NCBI GenBank assembly: GCA_963789885.1
Contig: CAWBNB010000030.1
Span: forward strand, 310,001-374,000
Source: DATEDA01 sp963789885
GTDB lineage: Bacteria > Pseudomonadota > Gammaproteobacteria > Burkholderiales > SG8-39
Length of the DNA stretch: 64,000 bases
Direction: 5' to 3'
The notes below the pieces were generated by a model that worked only from the letters and a program-made list of their open reading frames with translations, was not told the origin of the DNA and did not search any database. A program made the position numbers and the translations under genes. Positions 8,162-19,357 of the stretch are shown in pieces. Within the stretch, counting starts at the first letter, position 1. The number at the start of each line of letters is the position of its first letter.

Positions 8162-9076
8162 ATGATCCGCCAGCGCACGATCAAGCGCGCGATCAAGTCG
8201 ACGGGCGTAGGCCTGCACACCGGCAGGAAGGTCGTCATGACCCTGCGGCCGGCGCAGCCCAATACCGGTATCGTCTTCCGCCGCGTGGACCTGGAGCGGC
8301 CGGTCGACATCCGCGCCGAGGCGCGTGCCGTCACGGACACGCGGCTGTGCAGCGCGCTCGAAGGCGGGGGCGCAAAGGTCGCGACCGTCGAGCACCTGAT
8401 GTCGGCGCTCGCCGGTCTCGGGATCGACAATCTCTACGTCGACCTCGCGGGGCCCGAAGTGCCGATCATGGACGGTAGCGCCGGACCGTTCGTGTTCCTG
8501 CTGCAGTCGGCGGGGATCGAGGAGCAGCGCGCGCCCAAGCGCTTCTTCCGCATCCGCCGCCCGGTCGAGGTGCGCGACGGCGACAAGTGGGCGCGGTTCG
8601 AGCCGTATGACGGCTTCAAGGTGTCGTTCTCGATCGTGTTCGACCACCCGGTGTTCGAGCGCTCGACCCAGTCCCTGACCATCGACTTTGCCGAGACCGC
8701 CTACGCGAAGGAGGTCGCGCGCGCGCGCACGTTCGGCTTCGCGCAGGACGTCGAGGCGCTGCGCAACGCCGGGCTTGCCCTCGGCGGCAGCCTCGACAAC
8801 GCGGTGGTCCTCGACGAGTACCGGGTCCTCAACTCGGACGGCCTGCGTTACGCCGACGAATTCGTGAAGCACAAGGTGCTCGACGCGATCGGCGACCTCT
8901 ACCTGCTCGGCCACCCGATAATCGGGGCGTTCACCGCGCACAAGTCCGGTCACGCCCTCAACAACCAGCTGCTCCGCGCGACGCTGGAGCAGGCCGATGC
9001 TTGGGAGCTCGCGAGCTTCGAGCGGGCCGACGAGGCGCCGGCCGGTCTGGCGAGGGCGCTCGCGTTAGCGACCTGA
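8162..9076 (+). CDS. lpxC: UDP-3-O-acyl-N-acetylglucosamine deacetylase LpxC
   Basis: Zinc deacetylase catalysing the committed step of lipid A synthesis. The 304-aa length matches the family. It starts MIRQRTIKRAIKSTGVGLHT, has the first zinc ligand in VEHLMSALAGLGIDN near residue 79 with the catalytic Glu just before it, and the other zinc ligands and catalytic residues in HKVLDAIGDLYLLGHP and FTAHKSGHALNN in the second domain. The frame is open further upstream (MPCYPATLWAKRTK) but family alignment favours this ATG. It follows ftsZ as in gammaproteobacteria such as Pseudomonas. Confidence 0.97.
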   Translation: MIRQRTIKRAIKSTGVGLHTGRKVVMTLRPAQPNTGIVFRRVDLERPVDIRAEARAVTDTRLCSALEGGGAKVATVEHLMSALAGLGIDNLYVDLAGPEVPIMDGSAGPFVFLLQSAGIEEQRAPKRFFRIRRPVEVRDGDKWARFEPYDGFKVSFSIVFDHPVFERSTQSLTIDFAETAYAKEVARARTFGFAQDVEALRNAGLALGGSLDNAVVLDEYRVLNSDGLRYADEFVKHKVLDAIGDLYLLGHPIIGAFTAHKSGHALNNQLLRATLEQADAWELASFERADEAPAGLARALALAT

Positions 9077-9092
9077 TCCGCTGTCCGCGGGA

Positions 9093-9281
9093 ATGCTGCT
9101 CGTCCTGCGGATCGTCGCGTTCGTCGTCGTCATCCTCATCGGAGCGTCGCTCGCGGCGTTCCTGTTCACGCGCGACCGCCGGTACCTGCGCTTCGCCTGG
9201 CAGGCCTTCAAGTACGCCGTGCTTTTCGCGGGCGTCGTGCTGATCCTGCTTGCGCTCGAGCGCGCGTTCACGCTCCTTTAG
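9093..9281 (+). CDS. Small inner-membrane protein, unknown function
   Basis: A 62-aa protein that is nearly all membrane. A first hydrophobic helix lies at about residues 2-27 (LRIVAFVVVILIGASLAAF), then a short basic loop FTRDRRYLRFAWQAFK, then a second helix at about 39-58 (AVLFAGVVLILLALERAF). The positive loop predicts that both ends face the periplasm. It begins 16 nt after lpxC and is probably cotranscribed with it. I do not recognise a named family. Confidence 0.7.
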   Translation: MLLVLRIVAFVVVILIGASLAAFLFTRDRRYLRFAWQAFKYAVLFAGVVLILLALERAFTLL

Positions 9282-9297
9282 GACCCGCCTGGCTGAA

Positions 9298-9735
9298 TCA
9301 GCTGGAGCGCGTCTTCTTCGACAGCGCATCCACGACGCGCTTCAACCGACCGTCGGGAAGGCGACGCCCGAGCTGCGCCAGTGCGCCCGCGCCGGAAGCG
9401 GGCAAAAAGAGGGCTTTTTTCTCAGGCACTTGCGGTGAGAAACTGCGCGCGCCTTGCACTTCCACCCTCATTCCGGTAGCTTTCAAACCTCGCTTACCCA
9501 GGGCCTCGATGATCCTGGGTTCATAGTGTCGGAGCTTCGCCGCCACGGCGTTGTTACCGGCAATAACAACAACGACTCCCTGCTTGTAGTTCGCGATCGC
9601 GCACGATCGACGCAGGTTGTCCGGCAGCACTTCGGAGAGATGCCGCCGGACGGCGAGGAGCAAGGCGGCCTGGGGCACCAGCCGGCTGGTGTCGTTATCA
9701 CGGTCTAGGTAGTCGCCGAGTCGCTTGGCCTGCAT
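9298..9735 (-). CDS. dciA: DUF721 / DciA-type replicative helicase loader protein
   Basis: A 145-aa protein of the DUF721 type. DciA proteins load the replicative helicase DnaB in bacteria without DnaC-type loaders. The N-terminal part (RLGDYLDRDNDTSRLVPQA...) and the KH-like core (LSEVLPDNLRRSCAIANYKQ, VVVVIAGNNAVAAKLRHYEP) fit the family: a small basic domain whose residues end in RIIEAL. The rest is a basic, low-complexity tail ending KTRSS. The gene sits between lpxC and the M23 peptidase/secA, the same neighbourhood as dciA in Pseudomonas. It runs against its neighbours and its ATG is only 24 nt from the divergent M23 start. Confidence 0.75.
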   Translation of the reverse strand: MQAKRLGDYLDRDNDTSRLVPQAALLLAVRRHLSEVLPDNLRRSCAIANYKQGVVVVIAGNNAVAAKLRHYEPRIIEALGKRGLKATGMRVEVQGARSFSPQVPEKKALFLPASGAGALAQLGRRLPDGRLKRVVDALSKKTRSS

Positions 9736-9759
9736 GACAGACGGCCCGTAGGGGGATGC

Positions 9760-10707
9760 ATGCACATTATTGTGGTGTCCGACCGGTTGGCCAAGACCCG
9801 GTCGATCCAATTCTCGGTCCGGCACGCCGTGCTGGCCCTGATGGGCGTTGCCACCGGCCTCGTCGTCCTCGCGTTCCTGATCTCCTATCTCGGCCTGCGC
9901 CACGCAGCCGAGCTGAAAGTGCCGATCCTGCAGTCGCTCGTGCGGTCTGCCCAGCAGGAGGAGTCTGCGCGCACGCAGGACTTCCTGCGCGAGAATCTGA
10001 ACGCGATGGCGATCAAGCTCGGCGAGATGCAGGCGCAGCTGATGCGCCTCGACGCGCTCGGCGAGCGCCTCTCGACGGTCGCCGGCGTGCGGCCGAGCGA
10101 CTTCCGGTTCGGCGAGATCCCGGGCCGCGGCGGTGCGGCGGTTCTCTCGGTACCGATGCGCGACCTCTCGCTCGGCGACTTCAGCCGTCAGCTCGACCTC
10201 CTTGCCCGCCAGACCGAAACGCGCTCCGACCTGTACGGCGTGCTCGAATCGCAGCTCCTCGACGCTCGCGTGAAGCAGCAGCTGACGCCCGGGTCGCTGC
10301 CGGTGAGCCTCGGCAGCTGGAACGCGTCGGGCTTCGGCTGGCGGATCGATCCGATCACCGGCCAGATGGCGTTGCACGAAGGCATCGACTTCATTGCCGA
10401 AACCGGCACGCCGATCCTCGCGGCAGCGGCGGGTGTCGTGGTGACCGCCGAGCTCCAGCACGCTTACGGGAACATCGTCGAGATCGACCACGGCGGGGAC
10501 CTGGTGACGCGCTATGCGCACGCGTCCAAGATCCTCGTCAAGGTCGGACAGCTCGTGAAGAGCGGCGAGAAGATCGCGGAGGTCGGCACCACCGGCCGTT
10601 CCACCGGCGCGCACCTCCATTTCGAGGTTCGCCAAAAGGGCGTCGCGCAGAACCCGTCGAAGTTCCTGCGCGCCGGCGCGAGCGTCGCGGCGGCGGCCCA
10701 GCGCTAG
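9760..10707 (+). CDS. M23 family metallopeptidase (LytM-type, membrane anchored)
   Basis: A 315-aa peptidoglycan-active protein. One transmembrane helix lies near residues 24-45 (AVLALMGVATGLVVLAFLIS), a coiled-coil-like stretch at about 60-110 (LVRSAQQEESARTQDFLREN...), and a C-terminal LytM domain from about residue 190. Zinc ligands are visible in LHEGIDF (His and Asp) and in the HLHFEV motif, so the peptidase should be active, probably as an endopeptidase or amidase activator. The start ATG has an AGGGGG Shine-Dalgarno just ahead. A strong terminator lies downstream, before secA. Confidence 0.88.
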   Translation: MHIIVVSDRLAKTRSIQFSVRHAVLALMGVATGLVVLAFLISYLGLRHAAELKVPILQSLVRSAQQEESARTQDFLRENLNAMAIKLGEMQAQLMRLDALGERLSTVAGVRPSDFRFGEIPGRGGAAVLSVPMRDLSLGDFSRQLDLLARQTETRSDLYGVLESQLLDARVKQQLTPGSLPVSLGSWNASGFGWRIDPITGQMALHEGIDFIAETGTPILAAAAGVVVTAELQHAYGNIVEIDHGGDLVTRYAHASKILVKVGQLVKSGEKIAEVGTTGRSTGAHLHFEVRQKGVAQNPSKFLRAGASVAAAAQR

Positions 10708-10774
10708 CATCGGTCGACCTGCCGCCGGCACGTGGCAGTCGGTCACGCCGGGCGGCCCGCAGCGGGGGAATGGC

Positions 10775-10804
10775 GCTAGTCGCATGATAGACTAGCTTTT
10801 TTTT
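10775..10804 (+). terminator. Intrinsic terminator between the M23 gene and secA
   Basis: A perfect 7-bp stem GCTAGTC (10775-10781) pairs with GACTAGC (10790-10796) around an 8-nt loop, followed at once by eight T residues (10797-10804). It ends the M23 transcript and lies only 22 nt before the secA ATG. Confidence 0.85.
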
Positions 10805-10826
10805 CGCTCGCCCCCATCTCCCTGCA

Positions 10827-13580
<2,754 letters not shown>

Positions 13581-13662
13581 ATCGCAGACGCCGCAGGCGC
13601 CCACAAACGCGGATCGTCGCGACTCCCCGGTGCTCGCGGCCGCATCGCGGCGCGCTCCCTGA

Positions 13663-14892
13663 ATGGCCGTCAATCTGAGCCCCCCCGATCCCGCGCAGCT
13701 CGCCGTCATCGACGGCGTCGAGCTCGGCTTCGCGGACGCCGGTATCCGGAAGCGCGGCGGCCGCGACCTGATGCTCATCCGGCTCGCGCCGGGAAGCCGG
13801 GTCGCGGGCGTATTCACGCAGAACGGCTTCGCCGCCGCACCGGTGCAGGTGTGCAGGAGCCGCCTCGCGGCGCGGCGACCGATCCGCGCGCTCGTCACCA
13901 ACGCCGGTAACGCGAATTGCGGGACGGGCGAAGCGGGGCTGCGCGCCGCGGAGCGCACCTGCGAGGCCGTGGCGCGCGTCCTCGGTTGCGCCCCGGACGA
14001 AGTGCTGCCGTTCTCGACCGGCGTGATCCTCGAGCCGCTGCCGGTGGAGCGGATCGAGGCGGCGCTGCCCCGGTGCCTCGCGACGTTCGGCGGGGCGAAC
14101 TGGGCCGGCGCGGCCGTGGCGATCATGACCACGGACACCGTGCCGAAGGCCGCCTCGCGCGCGGCCGAGATCGACGGCCGGCGGGTAAGCGTCACCGGCA
14201 TCGCCAAGGGCGTCGGCATGCTGCAGCCGAACATGGCGACGATGCTCGCGTACCTGGCGACCGACGCCGCGATCGGACAGAGCGCGCTCGACACCCTGGT
14301 GCGGGAAACGGCCGATGCGTCGTTCAACCGGGTGACCGTCGACGGCGACACCTCGACCAACGACTCTTTCGTGCTCGTCGCGACCGCCCGGGCCGGGAAC
14401 CGCGAGATCGCCACCGCCGCCGATCCCGGCTACGCGGCGCTCAAGCGCGCGGCGATCGAAGTCGCCCGCGAGCTCGCGCAGGCGATCGCGCGCGACGGCG
14501 AAGGCGCGACCAAATTCATCACCGTTCGCGTGACCGGCGCGGCAGCGGAGGCCGAAGCGGTGCGGGTCGCGAAGTCGATTGCGCATTCGCCGCTGGTGAA
14601 GACCGCATTCTTCGCCTCCGACCCGAACCTCGGGCGGCTGCTGATGGCGATCGGCAACGCCGGCATCGACGATCTCGATCCGACGCGGGTGAGCCTCTGG
14701 CTCGGCGACGTGCTGGTGATCGAGCGCGGCGGGCGCGCCGCGGCCTACCGCGAAGAGGACGGAGCGCGCGCGATGCGGCCGCCCGAGATCGAGGTGCGGG
14801 TCGCGCTTGGCCGGGGCGGCGCCGAGACCACCGTTTGGACGTGCGACTTTTCCTATGACTACGTCAAAATCAACGCGGAATACAGGACCTGA
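13663..14892 (+). CDS. argJ: Bifunctional glutamate N-acetyltransferase / amino-acid acetyltransferase ArgJ
   Basis: ArgJ moves the acetyl group from N-acetylornithine to glutamate (and may also use acetyl-CoA) in the cyclic arginine pathway. The 409-aa precursor is cut by itself into two chains. The cleavage motif KGVGMLQPNMATML is present, with the nucleophilic Thr at about residue 193. Other family blocks are ALVTNAGNANCGTG, DGDTSTNDSF and FASDPNLGRLLMAIGNAG. The arginine pathway is also represented by an argE homologue at 29.2 kb. The gene ends 38 nt inside the DUF815 ATPase gene. Confidence 0.96.
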   Translation: MAVNLSPPDPAQLAVIDGVELGFADAGIRKRGGRDLMLIRLAPGSRVAGVFTQNGFAAAPVQVCRSRLAARRPIRALVTNAGNANCGTGEAGLRAAERTCEAVARVLGCAPDEVLPFSTGVILEPLPVERIEAALPRCLATFGGANWAGAAVAIMTTDTVPKAASRAAEIDGRRVSVTGIAKGVGMLQPNMATMLAYLATDAAIGQSALDTLVRETADASFNRVTVDGDTSTNDSFVLVATARAGNREIATAADPGYAALKRAAIEVARELAQAIARDGEGATKFITVRVTGAAAEAEAVRVAKSIAHSPLVKTAFFASDPNLGRLLMAIGNAGIDDLDPTRVSLWLGDVLVIERGGRAAAYREEDGARAMRPPEIEVRVALGRGGAETTVWTCDFSYDYVKINAEYRT

Positions 14893-15787
14893 CCAGGCCG
14901 GCGGTTTCGACCGGCTGATCGACCGGCTGGACGGGCTGGTCGACCGGATCGAGCGGTTCGTTCCGGTGCCCGCGCCGCCGCCGGACTGGAACGCGTCGAT
15001 CGCGTTCCGCTGGCGCAAGCGCGACGGCCGCGGGCGGCTCGCCCCGGTCGCGCACCCGCACCAGATCCGGCTCTCCGACCTGCAGGGAATCGACCGCCAG
15101 AAGACGCTGGTCGAGCGCAACACTCGCCAGTTCGTCGCCGGCCGGCCGGCCAACAACGTGCTGCTCACCGGGGCGCGCGGCACCGGCAAGAGCTCGCTCA
15201 TCAAGGCGCTCCTCAACCGTTTCCACCGCGAGGGCCTGCGCCTGATCGAGGTCGACAAGCAGGACCTCGTCGACCTGCCGGACATCATCGACCTCGTCGC
15301 GGGACGTACCGAGCGGTTCGTCGTCTTCTGCGACGACCTGTCGTTCGAGGCGTCCGAGGCGGGCTACAAGTCGCTCAAGGTCGCGCTCGACGGCTCGATC
15401 GCGGCGACCTCCGACAACGTGCTCATCTACGCGACGTCGAACCGCCGCCACCTGATGCCGGAGTTCATGCAGGAGAACCTCGAGTACCACCGCGTCGGCG
15501 AGGAGATCCATCCCGGCGAGACCTCCGAGGAGAAGATCTCGCTGTCGGAGCGGTTCGGGCTGTGGGTCTCGTTCTATCAGTTCGACCAGGACGGGTATCT
15601 CGACATCGTCGCGCACTGGCTCACCGAGATGGGTTGCACGCCCGCCGACGTCGAGGCGGCGCGCACCGAGGCGCTGCAGTGGGCGCTCGGGCGCGGATCG
15701 CGCAGCGGGCGTGTCGCCTGGCAGTTCGCGCGCGACTACGCCGGACGGGCGAACGGGCGCGCGGTGCGCCCGCCGCGCCGCAGGTGA
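14855..15787 (+). CDS. DUF815 family AAA-type ATPase
   Basis: A 310-aa ATP-binding protein of the DUF815 family, whose role is not established. Walker A is LLTGARGTGKSSLIKALLNR at about residues 103-122. A Walker-B-like strand FVVFCDDLSFE lies near 160, followed by LIYATSNRRHLMPE, which resembles the sensor-1 region of AAA proteins. The family block NLEYHRVGEEIHPGE and the C-terminal WQFARDY are present. The start MTTSKS overlaps argJ by 38 nt; no later start fits as well because the N-terminal helix (DRLIDRLDGLVDRIERFVP) begins soon after. The stop overlaps the GTG of the next gene (GTGA). Confidence 0.88.
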   Translation: MTTSKSTRNTGPDQAGGFDRLIDRLDGLVDRIERFVPVPAPPPDWNASIAFRWRKRDGRGRLAPVAHPHQIRLSDLQGIDRQKTLVERNTRQFVAGRPANNVLLTGARGTGKSSLIKALLNRFHREGLRLIEVDKQDLVDLPDIIDLVAGRTERFVVFCDDLSFEASEAGYKSLKVALDGSIAATSDNVLIYATSNRRHLMPEFMQENLEYHRVGEEIHPGETSEEKISLSERFGLWVSFYQFDQDGYLDIVAHWLTEMGCTPADVEAARTEALQWALGRGSRSGRVAWQFARDYAGRANGRAVRPPRRR

Positions 15788-16722
15788 CGCGGACGATCGA
15801 CGTCGCCGCCGCGATCCTCATCCGGCCGGACGGCGCCGTCCTCCTCGCGCAGCGCCCGCCAGGCAAGGTCTATCCCGGCTACTGGGAGTTCCCGGGCGGC
15901 AAGCTCGAGGCGGGCGAGGCGCCGGCGCAGGCGCTCGCGCGCGAGCTGCACGAGGAGCTCGGCGTCGACGTCGAGGACGCCGCACCGTGGCTCGCCCGCG
16001 TCTACACCTATCCCCACGGCACCGTCCGGCTGCGCTTCTTCCGGGTCCGCCGCTGGTCCGGCGAGCCGCATGGACGCGAGGGCCAGGCATTCTCGTGGCA
16101 GCGCGTTGATGCGCCGACGGTCGCACCGATGCTGCCGGCGAACGCGCCGGTCTTCCGGGCCCTCGCGCTTCCGACCGAGTACGCGCTCTCGAACGCGGGC
16201 GACGTCGGCGAGGCGGCGTTTCTCGCCGCGCTTCGCCACCGGCTCGCTGCCGGTCTGCGCCTGGTCCAGCTGCGGGAGAAGGCGATACCGGCCGATCGCC
16301 TGGTTCGTCTCGCACATGAAGTCGTTCGGCTGGTCCGCGCGGCCGGCGGCATCGTGCTCGTGAACGGCGACGCGGCGCTCGCACGCGAATCGGGCGCCCA
16401 CGGCGTGCACCTCACGGCCGCCCAGCTCGCCGCCGCGCGCACGCGGCCGGCGCTCGAATTCGTCGGCGCGTCGATTCACGGCGCCGAAGAGCTCCGCAAG
16501 GCCGAGTCGCTCGCGCTCGATTTCGCGGTGTTGGGCCCGCTGGCGGCGACCCCGACCCATCCGCAGGCGGCGACGCTCGGCTGGGAGGGGTTCGGGCGCA
16601 TCGCGCGGGATACGGCGATCCCGGTGTTCGCGATCGGCGGTCTCGTACGCAGCGATCTCGAGCGCGCCTGGACCCACGGCGCGCACGGCGTGGCGATGAT
16701 CCGCGGCGCCTGGGACGAATAG
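15784..16722 (+). CDS. Nudix hydrolase (MutT-type) fused to a ThiE-like thiamine phosphate synthase domain
   Basis: A 312-aa fusion. Residues 1-130 are a MutT-like Nudix domain: VAAAILIRPDGAVLLAQR, then the Nudix box GGKLEAGEAPAQALARELHE followed by ELGV, and FSWQRV. Residues ~135-312 are a ThiE/TenI-like TIM barrel with LRLVQLREKAIPADRL, VLVNGDAALARESGAHGVHL, VGASIHGAEELRKA, FAVLGPL and FAIGGL. The first domain should clean oxidised dGTP or a related nucleotide. The second may be regulatory or act in thiamine salvage; the same fusion is common in Pseudomonas and relatives. GTG start, 4-nt overlap with the ATPase gene. Confidence 0.9.
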   Translation: MTRTIDVAAAILIRPDGAVLLAQRPPGKVYPGYWEFPGGKLEAGEAPAQALARELHEELGVDVEDAAPWLARVYTYPHGTVRLRFFRVRRWSGEPHGREGQAFSWQRVDAPTVAPMLPANAPVFRALALPTEYALSNAGDVGEAAFLAALRHRLAAGLRLVQLREKAIPADRLVRLAHEVVRLVRAAGGIVLVNGDAALARESGAHGVHLTAAQLAAARTRPALEFVGASIHGAEELRKAESLALDFAVLGPLAATPTHPQAATLGWEGFGRIARDTAIPVFAIGGLVRSDLERAWTHGAHGVAMIRGAWDE

Positions 16723-16751
16723 CGCCGAAGGACGGCGCCGCCGGGGCGTGC

Positions 16752-16958
16752 CTACTGCGCTGCCGGAGGCTCGGCCGGCGGCGTCCCGGGCTCCTCGTCC
16801 TGCTCGATCGCCGCGACGCGGTACTGCTCGGTCGCCCACGCGCCGAGGTCCACCGTCTTGCAGCGCTCGGAGCAGAACGGCCGAAAGGCGTTCTCGGGCA
16901 CCCATGCCACCTGCTTGCCGCAGCGCGGGCAGGGCACGGTGCGCGGACCGGCGGTCAC
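16752..16958 (-). CDS. yacG: DNA gyrase inhibitor YacG
   Basis: A 68-aa zinc protein. The four zinc cysteines are in VPCPRCGKQV and RPFCSERCKTVDL, and the family block LGAWATEQYRV follows. YacG binds GyrB and blocks its DNA binding in E. coli. The C-terminal tail is acidic and proline-rich (EEPGTPPAEPP). It is the last gene of the zapD-yacG pair, 10 nt after the zapD stop, and lies tail to tail with the Nudix-ThiE gene. Confidence 0.93.
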   Translation of the reverse strand: MTAGPRTVPCPRCGKQVAWVPENAFRPFCSERCKTVDLGAWATEQYRVAAIEQDEEPGTPPAEPPAAQ

Positions 16959-16968
16959 GGCGTGGCGA

Positions 16969-17727
16969 TCAGAGATTGCAGAACGTCAGCTCGAAGTCGA
17001 CGTCGTGCTCGACCGTCCGCGGCCGCGGCTCGGCGCCGCCGACCATCACGAAGCGGACGTTGAGCGCGTAGCGGTTGGCGCTGATCTCGGGCACGCAGTC
17101 GGCGTTGAGCGCGAGGCGGATCCGGACCATCTGCGCGGTGCGCCCGCCGAGCATCTGCTGGAACGTCCCCTGCGGCGCGGTAAGGCGCGCGGGCTTGCCG
17201 CTTTCGCGCAGCAGCTTCAGCACCAGCGCCGCGCCGTCGCGGATCGGCAGCATCGGCGCGACCCAGCCCCTGAGGTCGGCAAGCCGCACGTCGCTCTCGC
17301 GATGCAGCCAGAAGTGGTACGAGGGCAGGTCGAACTCGCACGCGCCGCCCGGGATGCCGGTGCGCTGCTTGATCGCCATCAGCCATTCGTTGTCGCGGAG
17401 GTGCTGGCCGATCTTCCCCACCATGTTGTAGAGGCCGGCGTGGGCCTGCTCGATGTCGCGCACGACCGCGGCGAGCACCTGCTGGTCGATCTCCGGGCTC
17501 GAACGGAACGAGTACATCACCTGCTTCTGGCGCTCGAGCTCCTGGAGGAGGTCAGACTTGAGGTCGGCGCGGCCGGTGACGTCGAGGATCTCGAACAGAG
17601 TAAGGAGCGCTGCGTGGTGCTCCGGCGCCTCGGTGCGCTCGAGGTAGAAATGGGCGCGCTCGAACAGGTCCTCGAGGCGCAGCATCGTCCGGATGCGCTC
17701 GACCAGCGGGTACTCGTAAGTGATCAC
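16969..17727 (-). CDS. zapD: Cell division protein ZapD
   Basis: A 252-aa FtsZ-bundling protein that binds the FtsZ C-terminal peptide. Family features are the start ITYEYPLVERIRTMLRLEDL, the alpha-helical domain (AHFYLERTEAPEHHAALLTL), DLKSDLLQELERQKQ, and the beta-domain with GACEFDLPSYHFWLH and a C-terminus ending DVDFELTFCNL. It is adjacent to yacG and coaE, the usual arrangement in gamma- and betaproteobacteria. It is separated from coaE by 93 nt containing no ORF. Confidence 0.95.
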   Translation of the reverse strand: MITYEYPLVERIRTMLRLEDLFERAHFYLERTEAPEHHAALLTLFEILDVTGRADLKSDLLQELERQKQVMYSFRSSPEIDQQVLAAVVRDIEQAHAGLYNMVGKIGQHLRDNEWLMAIKQRTGIPGGACEFDLPSYHFWLHRESDVRLADLRGWVAPMLPIRDGAALVLKLLRESGKPARLTAPQGTFQQMLGGRTAQMVRIRLALNADCVPEISANRYALNVRFVMVGGAEPRPRTVEHDVDFELTFCNL

Positions 17728-17820
17728 TCGGGCGGCCTCGAGCCTGTCCGGAATTCGTCACCGATTCTGACGGATAACCCCTCGTCTGACAACGCTCGGC
17801 GTCCCCCGCCGCGCGATGGA

Positions 17821-18429
17821 TTACGCGTCGGCGAGCGAGAGATAGCGTGCGTGCAGCGCCTCGACCTGCGGTCCCAGCCGGCCCGGGTCGCCGCCGTTGT
17901 CGATCACGTCGTCGGCGAGCGCGAGCCGCGCCGCACGGCTCGCCTGCGTCGCCATGATCGCCTCGACCTCGCCGCGTGTGAGATTGCTGCGCAGCATGAC
18001 CCGGCGGACCTGCTCCGGCTCGGGGCAGTCGACCACGAGCACGCGGTCGCAGCGCCGGCGCGGATCGCCGGACTCGACGAGCAGCGGGATCATGAGGATG
18101 ACGTACGCGCTCGTCGCGGCGGCGCGTCGCCGCTCGCTCTCGTCGCGGATCATCGGGTGGAGGATTGCCTCCAGGCGCTTTCTTGCCGCGGGATCGCGGA
18201 ACACCTGCTGGCGCATGCGCTCGCGATCGAGCGCGCCGCGCTCGTCGATGACCTCGGGTCCGAACGCCGCGCCGATCGCGGGAATCGCGGCGCCGCCGGG
18301 CGCGGTCAGCTCGTGCGCGAGCGCGTCGGCGTCGATCACTGCGACGCCGTGCGCCTCGAAGAGACGCGCGACGCTCGACTTCCCGCTGCCGATGCCGCCG
18401 GTCAGACAGACGGTCGGCTTGCCGCTCAT
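17821..18429 (-). CDS. coaE: Dephospho-CoA kinase
   Basis: Last enzyme of coenzyme A synthesis, phosphorylating dephospho-CoA at the 3'-hydroxyl. The 202-aa protein has the P-loop LTGGIGSGKSSVARLFEAHG at residues 8-27, VIDADALAHELT, the lid/substrate block HPMIRDE and VILMIPLLVESG. Near the C-terminus DVIDNGGD is the standard family block. The ATG overlaps the pilD stop by 4 nt, so it is translated as part of the pilD-coaE unit, a very common pairing. Confidence 0.96.
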   Translation of the reverse strand: MSGKPTVCLTGGIGSGKSSVARLFEAHGVAVIDADALAHELTAPGGAAIPAIGAAFGPEVIDERGALDRERMRQQVFRDPAARKRLEAILHPMIRDESERRRAAATSAYVILMIPLLVESGDPRRRCDRVLVVDCPEPEQVRRVMLRSNLTRGEVEAIMATQASRAARLALADDVIDNGGDPGRLGPQVEALHARYLSLADA

Positions 18430-19286
18430 GACAGCTGTGCGAGATAGTGGTCGACGATGTCCTTCCCCCAGAAGAGCGCGATCAGCCCGGCGCCGGCGAG
18501 ATAGGGCCCGAAGGGGATGGGAACGTCGCGGCCGCGCCGCGCGAGGATCATCAGTCCGATGCCCGCGACCGCGCCGACGAACGAGGAGGCGAGGATCACG
18601 AGCGGCAGCATCTTCCAGCCAAGCCACGCGCCGATCGCGGCGAGGAGCTTGAAGTCGCCGAAGCCCATGCCCTCCTTGCCGGTCGCGAACCTGAACGCCC
18701 AGTAGACGATCCACAGCACGAGATAGCCGGCGACCGCGCCGATCACCGCCGACTGGAGGTCGACGAAGGTCCCGCGCAGGTTGAAGAGGAGCCCGGCCCA
18801 GAGCATCGGCAGCGTGATCGAGTCGGGCAGGAGCTGGGTGTCGATGTCGATTGCCGCGAGCGCGATCATGCACCACGTGAAGAGCATCGCCCCGAAGGCC
18901 GCGTAGCCGAACCCGAAGCGCCAGGCGCAGTACGCGGTGGCGATCCCGGTCAACGCCTCGACGATCGGGTAGCGGACCCCGATCGGCGCGCGGCACGCGG
19001 CGCACTTGCCGCGCAGCCACAGGTACGAGGCGAGCGGGATGTTCTCGAAAGCGGTGATCTGGTGGCCGCAGGACGGGCAGCCCGAACGCGGTGTCATCAG
19101 GTCGTAGCGCGGCTGCGCGGGCGGCGTCTCGCCGCGGAGCTCGGCGCATTGCGCCTGCCACTCGCGCTCCATCATCTTCGGCAGGCGGTGGATCACAACG
19201 TTCAGGAATGACCCGATCGCGAGCCCGAACACGACGCCGATGGTGACGAACACCGGCGGGCTCGCGATGTATTCGACGAAGGTCAT
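18426..19286 (-). CDS. pilD: Prepilin peptidase / N-methyltransferase PilD
   Basis: Polytopic inner-membrane aspartyl protease that cuts and N-methylates type IV prepilins and pseudopilins. The 286-aa protein has the N-terminal FGLAIGSFLNVVIHRLP block, the two CxxC pairs of the methylase zinc site (SGCPSCGH and KCAACRAP at about residues 69-100), and the catalytic aspartates in AAIDIDTQLLPDSIT and GMGFGDFKLLAAIGAW. At least seven hydrophobic helices follow. A terminator lies between it and pilC, so it and coaE probably have their own promoter or rely on readthrough. Confidence 0.96.
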   Translation of the reverse strand: MTFVEYIASPPVFVTIGVVFGLAIGSFLNVVIHRLPKMMEREWQAQCAELRGETPPAQPRYDLMTPRSGCPSCGHQITAFENIPLASYLWLRGKCAACRAPIGVRYPIVEALTGIATAYCAWRFGFGYAAFGAMLFTWCMIALAAIDIDTQLLPDSITLPMLWAGLLFNLRGTFVDLQSAVIGAVAGYLVLWIVYWAFRFATGKEGMGFGDFKLLAAIGAWLGWKMLPLVILASSFVGAVAGIGLMILARRGRDVPIPFGPYLAGAGLIALFWGKDIVDHYLAQLS

Positions 19287-19298
19287 GGGGCGGGCATC

Positions 19299-19332
19299 AA
19301 AAAGGGGCTACAGGCGCGCTGCCTGTAACCCC
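19299..19332 (-). terminator. Intrinsic terminator after pilC
   Basis: Read on the reverse strand, GGGGTTACAGGC and GCCTGTAGCCCC form a 12-bp stem with one mismatch around a 5-nt loop, followed by five T residues. It lies directly downstream of the pilC stop and upstream of pilD, so it separates pilBC from pilD-coaE transcription. Confidence 0.8.
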
Positions 19333-19357
19333 CTGGGAAGCGGTCGGCTGCGGCCGC

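Noticed and set aside
9298..10785. A 495-aa reverse-strand protein covering the M23 gene
   Set aside because: Only its C-terminal 145 residues look like a real protein (DciA). The rest is the antisense of the M23 peptidase.
16752..18447. 529-aa forward ORF opposite yacG-zapD-coaE
   Set aside because: The reverse-strand genes have full family motifs. The forward frame has none.
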